A program made the position numbers and the translations under genes. Below, piece after piece: positions 1 to 9,663 of a stretch of DNA of 64,000 nucleotides; the stretch's first letter is position 1, and each line of letters opens with the position of its first letter. Source of the DNA: Fistulifera solaris. Its lineage: Eukaryota; Bacillariophyta; Bacillariophyceae; Naviculales; Stauroneidaceae. The stretch lies in the NCBI GenBank assembly GCA_030295235.1, contig AP026137.1:868001-932000 (forward strand), written 5' to 3'. The notes below the pieces were generated by a model. The model saw only the letters and a program-made list of their open reading frames with translations. It had not been told where the DNA came from and made no database searches.

Positions 1-1096
1 TGGACACAGGGTGAGCATGCCAGTGAAACTTCCGAACCACAATACCTTTCGATGGATGGCGTGGCTTTTTATCGTTGATGAGACTTTCATTGGCAAGCTG
101 AGCCTCATAGCGAGCCATATTGTCGTTGTACTCTTCGACACGAGGAATCAAATCAACTAAAACCTGAATTGATCCCCGCATGTGTCCACACGCTATGTCT
201 CTTTTGTTCGGTGCTATTGCCAAAGTAGTGATTTTGTTACTGGAGCTAAGATTCCAGACAAACGGTGCGACCATGGTCGTTCCAGAATCTGTGGTTTTCT
301 CCATGAAAATAAGGAGCGACGAAGAAAAGCCAATTACGACGACGGAGCAGTAAGGTCCATCAAGATTTGCATCATTCCCATCCTTTTCATAATTGCAGAC
401 GGACAAACCAAACGGATTCTCCGGATTTTCTTCCGAAAACCTTGATACGTTCGATTCCAAACAGATGATGCTCGAGGAATCCAGCTTTTTCTTTTTATTT
501 TTGCCTAGTTTCAACTGCAGCATGAACCGATAGGCACTCATAACGTTATCTCCTTTTGCGATGGCATAAACAGCCACGTGATCCTTGCGACAATAACCAA
601 ATTGCATGTGATGGACCACACCCTCCTTCTTATTCAATTGAAAGACCTGCTGAGGTCGATAGCAGTCTCCCGGAATCCAATACGGACCACAATTCTGCAT
701 TTTCGCACCTTTATTTCTCAAGACGTCAAGAGATAGAGTCCGGAGAGACCCATCGTTGCAAGCGAGCACAAGAATCTGGTGATCTCCCGCAGCTCCCGAC
801 GCCACCAGATCTTTTACATTGACGGTTTGTTGGGTGGATCCAAGAGTGACAGCGGTGATTTCAACGGGCACACGTTCCGTATCCAAAGACGGTAAAATAG
901 TCGCAATTCGTTTTCCTGTTTTGTACGCCAGAACACTGATGAATCGAGGATTGGGAAGAACAACGAAACGTTCGGACTTGCTTTCCTGAGGATCGGTAAT
1001 CAACGGAGCAAACGTGCGCCAGGCCTCGAGCGGACTTGACTCATCGATCTCGGTCTTTGTACCTAGTAGAGGGGCACCGACAAGTATTCTCTTCAT
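1..1096 (-). CDS. WDR75: WDR75/UTP17-like WD40 protein, N-terminal part (runs off the window)
   Basis: An uninterrupted minus-strand frame of 365 codons runs from an ATG at 1096 to the window edge; a TGA lies two codons upstream in frame, so this is the first possible Met. The part near the edge reads GHMRGSIQVL, then a charged loop, then FHWHAHPVS, which matches the cytosol-to-beta-strand pattern of WDR75 (yeast Nan1/Utp17), where the same spacing of a GHxxGxI repeat and an LHWHxxxV strand is seen. Known family role: WD40 subunit of the t-UTP subcomplex of the small-subunit processome, acting in the nucleolus on nascent pre-rRNA. About half the usual ~830 residues are present; the rest lies off the left edge. 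No frameshift is visible. The assignment rests on motif recall; another WD40 protein is the alternative. Confidence 0.6.
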   Translation of the reverse strand, partial: MKRILVGAPLLGTKTEIDESSPLEAWRTFAPLITDPQESKSERFVVLPNPRFISVLAYKTGKRIATILPSLDTERVPVEITAVTLGSTQQTVNVKDLVASGAAGDHQILVLACNDGSLRTLSLDVLRNKGAKMQNCGPYWIPGDCYRPQQVFQLNKKEGVVHHMQFGYCRKDHVAVYAIAKGDNVMSAYRFMLQLKLGKNKKKKLDSSSIICLESNVSRFSEENPENPFGLSVCNYEKDGNDANLDGPYCSVVVIGFSSSLLIFMEKTTDSGTTMVAPFVWNLSSSNKITTLAIAPNKRDIACGHMRGSIQVLVDLIPRVEEYNDNMARYEAQLANESLINDKKPRHPSKGIVVRKFHWHAHPVS

Positions 1097-1269
1097 TTTC
1101 AATCAATCCTCTTGAAAGCTTAAGCTGGATGCAGCTACAAAGAATGATTGGAATAATGCAGCTTTTTTCTTTCAGTTTTTTTGATGGTAGCCAAGGGCAA
1201 AGCGAGCGAAGGCCAGACGCCATCAAACCGGACTGAAAATCTTTTTAGTCGTCGGAAAATTGTCACGCC

Positions 1270-1890
1270 TAAACACTTCACAAGGCTTTTCGACGTAAAA
1301 ATAGGATGGCGTTTAATGGAAACGCTTGTAAAAGACTATTCCATTGCAACTATGTCAAGTGTAGCTCAAAACTTGTTGAACGAACGAATAATTGTAGGTA
1401 GCATTATCGCTCGAAAGATTTTTTAATGAGAAAATGCATGCAGTCGTGGTTGCCTTAAACTAACACTCTAGTCCATAGTAAATCCGAAAGCTTGCATTTT
1501 GCAAGGCTCTTCGACGTAAACATATGATAGCGTGTAACGAAACGCTGCTAAAGACTATTTTCATTTCAACGACAACAAACGGAGCTCAAGAACATTATTT
1601 GCTGAACGAACGAATTGTATATAGGAAGCAAGAATATTGATTCATGACTGAAGTGCAGTCGTGGCGAAAATACGGAAAACACAGTGCTCCATTTTCTAGT
1701 AGATACGGAGTAATACGGAAGACAATGTTTTGCAAGGCTATTCGACGTAAAATATAAGGACGTGAAATGCAAACACTGCTAAAATCTATTTCGTTGCCAC
1801 AACGATGAATAGGGCTCAAATCATTTTTGCTTAACGAACGAGTTGTAGGAAGCATAGTCGCTCGAGAGTCTTTTCATGACTCGTGGATAC
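1270..1890. repeat. Family-1 satellite: three to four ~220-230 bp units filling the 1097-1931 spacer
   Basis: The block GCAAGGCT(N)TTCGACGTAAA recurs at about 1281, 1501 and 1732, spaced 220 and 231 bp. Between copies come, in order, an AACGCTG(C)TAAAGACTATT block, a TTGAACGAACGAA block, and the head motif TGACTGAAGTGCAGTCGTGG (seen whole at 1644). The same unit reappears alone at 52.37-52.64 kb. The head motif is shared with the 8.9 kb and 45 kb arrays. No coding potential was recognised between the WDR75-like start at 1096 and the stop of the next gene at 1932. Confidence 0.8.
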
Positions 1891-1931
1891 TGACAAACTA
1901 ATACTCTGGGGTAGGCAACAAGTCATCTCTT

Positions 1932-3662
1932 TTATGCTTCGTGATTTCCGTCAGCATTGTGGTCCATCACGGAGCCTTCTACAACACGAAATTCATGAAA
2001 AGTGGCAAAGCCGCCTTTCTGATCTTCGGGACAGCAAGCAAAGACGCCGGCAGCAAACTTATCAGCGGAAACACGCAAATTTGCAATGCGTATAAAATCG
2101 AACTTGATCCCCATTTTGGCCTCAACAACAAAACTCGTCCCGCGGCAGTGAACACGCATTTCCACGTCTTGTACCAATATCGTGTCAGGCGTGAGATGTC
2201 GAAAGCTTTCCCAATGTTGAGTCGACCAGTCGCTGAATTCATTCGTCACGACACACGAAAGACGCGGTGTCCCATCCACAACTTCAATCCCTGTTTTAAT
2301 CCAGTGTTCTGGATCACATCGGATGAAAATGCCAGCTTGATCAAACTGAGCGGCCGCTACGAGATCAAATTTTGCCTCTACTGTGTAATGTTGATCGGCA
2401 TTCAAGCCCGCGTACTCCAACACAGCTCCGTCGTCTTTCAGAAGCACGGGTTCGTAATATGTCTTTCTCCAGTAGTCTTTCTTGGCGGCGGGATATATAA
2501 TCAGTTTGTTGTCCTCCACACGCCACGATCCATCGCACCCTTCGCGATCCGTTGTAGGTGACCACGAATCGGGAGCGCACCGCCAATGCAATCGCCCCAA
2601 GGGTCGCTGGATTGGATCATAGATATCTTGGAGTCCCGAAATGACAACGACCGGGTCGTTGGCTTGCTGCAGGGAAAAAGTAGTTTGAATCATTTGTTCA
2701 AGTGTTTGCAACGGACGCGACGGTAAAATTTGCATAAGTTGCGCAGAATCCATGGAAATGTCCAAGGGGCTAGGAACTTCTGTTGCCCGTGGTTGACACT
2801 GCGCTTTCAAAGCTGCTTGCAGAAACTCGGTGGGATCGTAGCCATGATGCGCAAAGACTGCTTGGGCCATCTCCATGCGGCTGTATGAATGCGGGCCGCC
2901 CATATTGAAAACGCCCGCAGATTTGGTATCGCTGCAAGTGAAATGCAAGATGATCTGTACTGCATCTTGGACTGCCAATACATTCCGTCGTTCATCCGTC
3001 CAGTACGTCGTTTGTTGTGGCGGTGGCCGACTTCGGACAAAGTGCAAAAACGTATCATGCGCCGGCACAAACGGCGCCAGAGGTCCCAAGAGAATGCTAC
3101 TCCTCAGTACAATGGCGGATTGGGCAAAGTACTGCTGACAAGTATCTTCCATGGCCCGCTTGGTAGCACCGTATACATTGACGGGCAGGGTCGGACTCGT
3201 TTCCCGATACGGTGGATCAGTCCCCTCGTACACTTGATCCGTGGAAAGCGCCACAAGTCGTAACGACGGATTGTGCTGTTGAAAAGCTCGAAAGAAAGTG
3301 GTTGGGTTGTTGACTGCCATGGCGAGTGAAGGGTTTTCTTGACAAACTTTCGGAGAAGCCATGGCGGCTGTGTGAATACAAACATCCCAGCGGTGTGACG
3401 ATGCATTCAAAAACTGATTCACGGCGTCTTCGTCTGTGAAGTCTAATGCTTGACATTGTACCGAACAAATGGATGTGCGAGAAGACATGAAGGATTCTAT
3501 GGCTTCCGACAAACCAGAAGAGCGATGGTATAAAGCCCCGACAAAGAACGAGTCATATTCTTCGTTCGAGCTTGTCGTCAACAGTGCATGAAGAATGTGT
3601 TGACCCAAATAACCGCTTGCCCCCGTGAGTAGAATATTCAACGACTTTGACTGTTGTGACAT
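1932..3662 (-). CDS. RmlD/MAT2B-like SDR fused to a DUF1349 lectin-fold domain
   Basis: A single 576-residue frame without intron, starting at an ATG at 3662. Residues 8-330 are an extended short-chain dehydrogenase: GASGYLG nucleotide-binding loop at 14-20, STDQVYEG at 140-147, and catalytic Tyr164/Lys168 in VYGATK. This part most resembles dTDP-4-dehydrorhamnose reductase (RmlD) and the methionine adenosyltransferase beta subunit. Residues about 345-565 match DUF1349, a concanavalin-like beta-sandwich found alone in bacteria and fungi, with the W.....YYEP strand and the FDQAGIFIR and WIKTGIE strands visible. The fusion suggests a sugar-nucleotide or carbohydrate-linked job, but substrate and location are not shown; no signal peptide is evident. 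The frame is clean, unlike many neighbours. Confidence 0.8.
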   Translation of the reverse strand: MSQQSKSLNILLTGASGYLGQHILHALLTTSSNEEYDSFFVGALYHRSSGLSEAIESFMSSRTSICSVQCQALDFTDEDAVNQFLNASSHRWDVCIHTAAMASPKVCQENPSLAMAVNNPTTFFRAFQQHNPSLRLVALSTDQVYEGTDPPYRETSPTLPVNVYGATKRAMEDTCQQYFAQSAIVLRSSILLGPLAPFVPAHDTFLHFVRSRPPPQQTTYWTDERRNVLAVQDAVQIILHFTCSDTKSAGVFNMGGPHSYSRMEMAQAVFAHHGYDPTEFLQAALKAQCQPRATEVPSPLDISMDSAQLMQILPSRPLQTLEQMIQTTFSLQQANDPVVVISGLQDIYDPIQRPLGRLHWRCAPDSWSPTTDREGCDGSWRVEDNKLIIYPAAKKDYWRKTYYEPVLLKDDGAVLEYAGLNADQHYTVEAKFDLVAAAQFDQAGIFIRCDPEHWIKTGIEVVDGTPRLSCVVTNEFSDWSTQHWESFRHLTPDTILVQDVEMRVHCRGTSFVVEAKMGIKFDFIRIANLRVSADKFAAGVFACCPEDQKGGFATFHEFRVVEGSVMDHNADGNHEA

Positions 3663-3767
3663 GGTTGATCGTATGAATTAGTTACAAGAATAAGAAGAAC
3701 GCAAGCAATAATGATTGTCATCATCGTTTATTTGCGAGGAAAGAGGCAAAATGCTTCGAAAATATAG

Positions 3768-4687
3768 GTCCACGTACATGCCACGTTGGCCTCGTAGGAA
3801 ATTTATCGACAGAGGGGGTACCCGGATATTGTGTTACTTGACATCGTCCTTTTATCGGCTATGTTTGACTGCAATGCCATAATATAATGAGCCAACATCG
3901 AATATGCGCAATTATAAACGATACTCACATATTCGAAATTGAAACGTAGAAATTAACGAAGATACAACAAACCGAATGTCTACGTCAAATTCACGTAGAC
4001 CCCGTAGGAATTTTATCTATGTAGGTAGCAACTGGAAGGTATCGTCTTAGATTTCAATGATTCTCAGGCCCGACAGCAGCAAATTGCATCAAACTTTTTC
4101 TCAACAGATGTGTATACAGACCATTAAGCAATATTCGACCTCAATCGGAACACCGAACATGAAAAACAACAACAGATGCAATGCTCCGAAGGGCTACGTG
4201 AATGTCACGTAGGCCCCGTAAGGAAGTTTATCGACAGAGGGGGTACCCGGATATTGAGCATTTCGACATCGTCCTTTTATCGGCTATGTTTGATTGCAAT
4301 GCCAAACCATGATGAGCCACATCAGTAATTCGTAATTATAAATGATCTTTACAATAAATTCGAAATCGAAACGTAGAAATTAGCGAAGATACAACACACC
4401 GAATGTCTACTTCAAATTCACGTAGACCCCGTAGGAATTTTATCTATGTAGGTAGCAACTGGAAGGTATCGTACCATATCTCAATGGTTCACGGGCCCGA
4501 CAGCAGCAAATTGCATCTCATCATTTCTTAAAAGACGTGTATACCGACCGTAAGCATGAATCGACCTCAATTGGAACACCGAACATAAAAAATCAACAAC
4601 AGATGCAATGCTTCGGATGTCTACGTGGATTTCACGTAGGCCCCCGTAGGGAAGTTTATCGACAGAGGGGGTACCCGGAGTTGGTTC
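3768..4687. repeat. Family-2 hairpin satellite array A (five units)
   Basis: Five copies of the core CTACGT-n6/7-ACGTAG followed by (C)CC-CGTAGG-AA(G/T)TTTATC(GACAGAGG) lie at about 3768, 3980, 4194, 4406 and 4620, a period of 209-216 bp. Copies 3 and 5 have a 7-bp stem (CTACGTG/CACGTAG). Units alternate between two versions, one with TTATCGACAGAGGG and one with TTATCTATGTAGGT. The array fills most of the 3663-4734 spacer; no gene was recognised in it. Confidence 0.8.
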
Positions 4688-4734
4688 TACCAGGTACAGT
4701 ACATTATTTTCGCTTTGATCACAAACCACAAACC

Positions 4735-5330
4735 ATAAACCCACAGTTGAGACAATGCATGATATTGATGAAACTAGAGGTGATATCTCCGTGTATGAAT
4801 TTTGGAAAAGACGTCGTCTCACCATGTTTGATGTATCTATCGTTGACACTGAGGCTGATTCCTATGTTACCACTGACCCTAAAATTCTTTTAGCAAGACG
4901 CGAAAAAGAGAAATTCGACAAACATGGCCCCAAATGTGAAGCCCAACGTATTGATTTCACCCCGTTGGTCTTTTCGGCAGATGGATTGATTGGAAAGCAG
5001 GCTAATCTTGCGATCAAAAAGCTTGCTGGGAAATTAGCACTAAAATGGGACAAACAGTATTCTGTTGTATGTGGCTATGTCCGCTCTCGATTGAGCATTT
5101 CCTTAGTCCGTTCCGTTTCTATGCTGTTGCGCAGCCCGCGTAGTGGTTTGCCCCTTAGCTCTCATCCGCTTTGGTTAGATGGTGCTGGTCTGTCTATCTA
5201 CTAACCTTATCCTCAATGGTGCTCCTTCGCGATCTACCGTTTCCCTTCTGAGCGTACCAGATACGTCGTACAACTGATCCTCGTGTTAGACAAGCATAGT
5301 AGAGAAAGTAATACTATAAAGGACAAGTTT

Positions 5331-5367
<37 letters not shown>

Positions 5368-5372
5368 AACCC
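4735..5372 (+). mobile_element. 5'-truncated LINE (non-LTR retrotransposon) with poly(A) tail and target duplication
   Basis: The element body runs from 4743 to a pure A tract at 5332-5365. It is flanked by the direct repeat ATAAACCC (4735-4742 and 5365-5372), the expected target-site duplication. The left end is deep inside the last domain of the retrotransposon protein, which is the normal result of incomplete reverse transcription. About 127 bp of 3' UTR separate the stop codon at 5204 from the A tract. The open frame and clean tail suggest a fairly recent insertion. It landed next to the family-2 array and ends about 110 bp before the NYN nuclease start codon, so its poly(A) end may lie in that gene's promoter or 5' UTR. 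Confidence 0.85.
4743..5204 (+). pseudogene. C-terminal tail of LINE reverse-transcriptase polyprotein
   Basis: An open frame of 154 codons is intact from the truncation point to TAA. It contains the pattern (F)DVSIVDTEADSY, then a Lys/Glu-rich helix, RIDFTPLVFSADGLIGKQA, and W.K.YS.VCGYVRSRLS. This is the conserved C-terminal domain (VTDTDA...FTPFVVSVDG) seen at the end of LINE ORF2-type proteins in algae, protists and invertebrates. It carries no endonuclease or polymerase motif because those lie in the missing 5' part. It cannot encode an active transposase; any transcript would be incidental. Confidence 0.8.
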
Positions 5373-5480
5373 CTCCATCTCCATTCATTCAACGCATTCG
5401 CGACCTTGCGACAGTAATTTTTGTATAAATTCAAACATTTGAAGTCTTATCTGCGAACGTAAAAGGCACCGATATCAATC

Positions 5481-5942
5481 ATGAGATGCCCTATGGCATT
5501 GTTGTTGGAAATGGCCTTGGCACTCCAGCGCGAGCGTACTACTTGGTACATTGATGGACACAATCTACTCGGTCACAAAGGAACACCGCGCTCCGTAGAG
5601 GCTTTAATTCAAGCTCTCGAGCCAATACAAGGCGTAGAAAAGATAGCGCTCATTTTGGATTCGAAATTAGAAACAGACCCTCTCATTCAGATACAACCGT
5701 GTGACAACAACGTTGTACTCGAAACCGTCACGCTATCACGCGACATTTCCGCGGATGATTACATTCGCCAACAAATCCATGAAGCACTTCCTCATACTCG
5801 GATCCAAGTCGTTACGGCCGATCGTGATCTGCGACGACAAGTTTTGCAAACGAAACCGGTAGTAAGAGGAGTTGTCAATCCGGTAACCTTTTGGAGGCGA
5901 TATTTACCGCGTCTTTGCGGATACAAGAAACCAAAACAATGA
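5481..5942 (+). CDS. NYN-domain (YacP-like) ribonuclease
   Basis: A 153-residue protein, close to the length of stand-alone YacP/NYN proteins. The PIN-like acidic active-site residues are in place: Asp25 in YIDGHNLL, Asp60 at the end of strand 3, Asp92/Asp93 in SADDYI, and Asp114/Asp116 in VTADRDLR. The family is RNA-cleaving and Mg-dependent; bacterial and plastid members act on rRNA or mRNA. The first ~20 residues (MRCPMALLLEMALALQRERT) are hydrophobic then basic, so an organellar presequence is possible but not convincing. The start at 5481 is the first ATG after the LINE poly(A) tail. No frameshift. Confidence 0.8.
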   Translation: MRCPMALLLEMALALQRERTTWYIDGHNLLGHKGTPRSVEALIQALEPIQGVEKIALILDSKLETDPLIQIQPCDNNVVLETVTLSRDISADDYIRQQIHEALPHTRIQVVTADRDLRRQVLQTKPVVRGVVNPVTFWRRYLPRLCGYKKPKQ

Positions 5943-6778
5943 TGATTAATCTAAATTGTGAACAAGATATGTTATTTTGAATAGCAATTCATGATGTAGC
6001 AACTCTACCAATGTTTCTAAAGTCTAGACTATTAGAATGCAGTTTGAATTTCGCTCTTATTAGCCATCTGAGGTGAAAGCACAAAGTGACACAACAACGC
6101 CAGGGCGCTCATAGAGACGTAAAGGATAGCTGTACATGCGACGGGAAAAGTTTTCACAATAATATTGTGGATGAAACTCATTATTCATAGTAATAGGAGA
6201 TCTATCTCATGACTGAAATCCACAACCATAGTAAAGACCCAAGGTGCAATCCAGGGATATTCGACGACAAATGCATGATCTGTAATTTGAGGGAGTATTC
6301 ATGACAAACGTATGTATAACTCAACACATCTATGGGGTAAGTTATATTTCGCGGATAAGACAAACGCGAAAGCGAGCCTTTTTCAACAAGGGTTTATCTC
6401 ATGACTGAAGTCCAGTCTTGACGAAATACGCAGACACATCATTGGTCGATAGTAGAGATTGCTGGATACCGCTAAGATGTCGCGTACTTGCTCCCTTTAC
6501 ATAAAACACTAGAGTTCGTATTTTAGTATCAAGTACCTAGAGTAGTATTGTGTTCAGTTTCGTGTCTTTCCTTGTTTTCCATTATCTGCAACATTAACGA
6601 CGAAAAAATCAGCATCATCAACAGAGAGCACAATGGGATTGAAATATTTTTGGTACCTGGTAATCCAATCGTTCCCCTCTATTCATTCAAGTAGTTTTAG
6701 AATAACATATGGCTCTCTGAGCTTTCTTTAACTGATATTCGCATGGTTTAATCTTCAATCTAATTTCACAATTAACAA
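5943..6778. other. Intergenic, with two family-1 head fragments
   Basis: No gene was recognised. Two partial family-1 heads are present: CATGACTGAAATCCAC followed by CATAGTAAAGACC near 6208-6240, and CATGACTGAAGTCCAGTC near 6402 followed by CGATAGTAG near 6450. A TACCTGGTA element lies at 6654. Confidence 0.5.
6654..6662. promoter_or_regulatory. TACCTGGTA element upstream of the DnaJ gene
   Basis: One of nine exact copies of TACC(A/T)GGTA in the window. It lies 117 bp before the DnaJ start codon. A regulatory role is inferred only from over-representation and position. Confidence 0.3.
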
Positions 6779-7726
6779 ATGAATCAAGACGAGAATCCGT
6801 ACGATGTGTTGGGCGTATCCGCCAACGCCACCGAAGCTGACATTAAATCAGCTTACCGCAAAGCGGCGCTGCGCTATCACCCAGACAAACAAACGAACGA
6901 ACAAGATCGTCAGACTGCAACGGAAAAATTCGCAAAGCTGTCGAATGCTTACGAAATACTTTCAAATCCAGAGTTGAAGCGACAATTCGACATTGAGCAG
7001 CAATACAGTCAATACGATCATCGCACTTTTCACGAACCGTTTCCGCCGGAGGCATTTCCATGATCCGTTTCAGGTTTTCGAGCAAGTCTTTCGCGAAGAA
7101 TTTGGTCGATCCAGTCGTTCAGCTCCTCGTGGATCTGGAATGAGAGATTCTTTCTTTTCTCCGGATCCAATGTTCACACGAGGGAGTTTGTTCGACGATC
7201 CTTTCTTTTCGTCACGAAGTCAATCGCGAGGTGCACAGCGCGCCGGAGATTCCTCTTCGTTCTTCGATAATGATCCTTTCTTCGGCGCGAGCCCTTTGCC
7301 GGCTTTTTCGGAGGTCGAGATCCGTTTTCCGAGATGCGTCGTATGCACGAATCTTTTCACGATGGAACGATCGACCGCAATCAAGCCAACAACGGCAACC
7401 AATCCGATGGCTACATTACATCGACTTCAACTTTCACTCGCATGATTAATGGGAAACAGCAAACAGTGACGGAACGGATTGTGCGAAAACGAGATGGTAC
7501 GATTGTCGAGCATCACAAGGAGACGACGGGTGACGGTGATTTCCCAGAAACTGCAGCACTGCCTTTTTCTAACAATGGTAACAACAAACAGCTCGAACAA
7601 CATCCATCAAACCAAAACAATGCGTCCGATTGTAAGAATGAGTTGCAGCGACAAGTTACGAAGAATACCTTGCAACGTAATTCGTCGAAAACTCCCAAAG
7701 AAGGTCGTCGAGGCTGGTTCTGGTGA
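6779..7726 (+). CDS. DnaJ (HSP40, DNAJB6-like) co-chaperone, two compensating frameshifts
   Basis: The J domain is complete at residues 7-72, with the HPD motif at 34-36 (RYHPDKQ) that stimulates Hsp70 ATPase. It is followed by a Phe/Ser/Gly-rich region (DPFQVFEQVFREEFG, FFGGRDPFSEM) like that of DNAJB6/B2 proteins, which hold aggregation-prone clients. There is no zinc finger. The protein is split over two frames: dropping one base near 7058 and adding one T in the TTT at 7295-7297 gives one frame of 315 codons ending in RRGWFW. Both sides and the middle match the family, so I treat it as one gene with assembly errors. The alternative is a very young pseudogene. A cytosolic or nuclear site is likely, as no presequence is seen. 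Confidence 0.8.
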
Positions 7727-7828
7727 ACGCATCATGAATCATGAAGTAGGTTTTTTATTCACATTTAGGATTTAGATAATTGTATAGCAATGTAGATAGT
7801 TAGCGTTGATTCTTCTACGATATCTATG

Positions 7829-8776
7829 TTAGATACTGACCTGGTCACCTACAGCTTGTGTAATTTTGGAAAGCTGCGACAACATGGCCGGCGGCCAAGC
7901 AATCGTCCCCGTCAAATATTGTTGGTCAACATATTTGAGTCGTTGTCGATCGGAGATCTCCAGAAACTTTTGTTGCGCTTCTACCATCTTTCCCGTACCC
8001 GCCAAGAAGACCGCCGACGCGGCTTTGACTTCGGTGCATCCGGGAAGCGATTTTCAATACGCTTCAACAAATCATATCCTTGCTGCTTCTCATTTAATTG
8101 AAATTTAACCATCGCTGCCCGTAACCAATAAGGACTCACTTGATTGCCCGTCATACGAATGGCAACATCATAATTTCGATCCGCCTCTTCGTACAGACCA
8201 TTAAGTTCACACGCTCGCGCCAAATTTTGCAATACGATATCATCCGGACGACCCCGTAAAGTAGCTGCCAATCTCAAATCGGCTAACGCCTCAGCCGGTC
8301 GATTGGTGTTGAGCCGAATGGTCCCTCGATTGAGATACAGGACGTACTGATCGCTACAATCGACTTGTGTACACAAATCGATCGACTTTGTGTAAGAGAC
8401 TTCCGCCGCTGCCAAATCCCCAAACGCGGTTTGTGTATTACCGAGCGAACTCCAACCGTAGACAAAGTTGGGCGCCATTTGTGTGACTTTCCCGTACAAA
8501 CGTTGTGCGGCCATTAAATTGCCTTGCAATTCCAACGCACGGCCTTCTCCAAATATCTTTTCGCGTCTCCGGTGAGTTGTACAAGAATGCTAGAGTTTAT
8601 TTCTTCGGCTGGCGCGAGTTGCGGAGCTGCACACACGGGGATCGTCACGAACGCCGACGCCAGCATCTCTCTTCGCGACAGCGCCAACGATTGTGGTAGG
8701 GAAGTTGCCACGCGCGAGCGGTGGCGAGCACGAGTGCTGCAGTCAGTATTGAGCGTGATAAGACATTACATTTCAT
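7829..8776 (-). CDS. Thylakoid-lumen TPR protein, Tat-type targeting, three one-base gaps
   Basis: Three overlapping frames join into 316 codons if one base is restored at each of about 8699-8701 (CCC run), 8545 and 8033. The N-terminus then has three targeting parts. The first is an ER signal, MKCNVLSRSILTAALVLATA, cleaved before W. A short Ser/Leu-rich transit peptide follows. The third is SRREMLASAFVTIPVCAAP, a twin-arginine plus hydrophobic stretch ending in A-x-A, typical of Tat import into the thylakoid lumen. The mature part holds several TPRs (for example YGWSSLGNTQTAFGDLAAAE and YLNRGTIRLNTNRPAEALAD). Lumenal TPR proteins are usually photosystem assembly or maintenance factors; the exact role is unknown. 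The transcript end overlaps no neighbour. Confidence 0.7.
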
Positions 8777-8895
8777 TTTAGAAAATGTTAGACTATTAAA
8801 AGTTTATTAATCAATCTCCTTTGGCTTATCATAAATTTTGTTTTTGTTATAGCCTACAAAGTATAGTGAGGCCTAGTCATCATCGCCAAGGAAAA

Positions 8896-9335
8896 TTGCT
8901 TCGGTGGCGTTTCAAGTGACTGAAATTTAGTCGCGATCGCGTAGAACCAACACTTTACCCTATAGTGAAAATGGCAGACGACAATACGGATGCTTTTCGA
9001 CGCAAATAGTTGCCTTTCCAATGAAGATGATAGTTTTAATAAATCGTATATTGGTATTTCCATGGCATTGGATTATACACTCCGCGCTTTCTGTTTGTGG
9101 ACAACTTTGGTGCTCTCATTGCTTCGGTGGAATTTCGAGTGACTGAAATTTAGTCGCGATCGCGTAGAACCAACACTTTACCCTATAGTGAAAATGGCAG
9201 ACGACAATACGGATGCTTTTCGACGCAAATAGTTGCGTTTCCAATGAAGATGATAGTTTTAATAAATCGTATATTGGTATTTCCATGGCATTTGATTATA
9301 CTCTTCGCGCTTTTGCTTGTGGACAACTTTGGTGC
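8896..9335. repeat. Family-1 satellite, two ~222 bp tandem units
   Basis: Two almost identical units start at TTGCTTCGGTGG (8896 and 9119), period 223 bp. Each carries the head GTGACTGAAATTTAGTCGCG (palindromic GACT..AGTC arms), the block CCAACACTTTACCCTATAGTG, and GCTTTTCGACGCAAATAG. They differ at only a few positions, so the duplication is recent. They lie in the 8777-9663 spacer, in which I see no gene; short open frames around 9317-9652 have no family resemblance. Confidence 0.85.
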
Positions 9336-9663
9336 ATGAAATGTCATCGCATGCATCGCAAAATGCGAACGGACGGATGACTGACCAGCCCGCTCTAGCT
9401 ATGGTCTATGGTGAAACGTTTGTTCTTATTCTAACTTACTTAACTTTTAACTTGATAGCAGCTATGGCCAAGATCCGCCGGGATGGATCTGGTTTCCTAT
9501 TATTACGCATCAATCAGATCCCAGATTCACAATTATTAATTCCCCTGATCAGCCTCTACTTACAATTCACCGCCTGTGAAAGTAACAGGAAAGGTGCGAT
9601 TGCAAGAGCAGGTGAGAATACAAGGCAACAAAGAATGTCGGATTTCTTTTGAATTGCGGTGCC

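Noticed and set aside
1941-2561. A 206-codon plus-strand open frame
   Set aside because: Antisense shadow of the DUF1349 part of the epimerase fusion.
7001-7073. A 66-bp intron in the DnaJ gene to explain the frame change
   Set aside because: The length is a multiple of three, so it would not change frame, and it would remove the conserved HDPFQ stretch.
9317-9652. A 111-codon plus-strand open frame
   Set aside because: Begins inside a satellite unit and has no recognisable domain.
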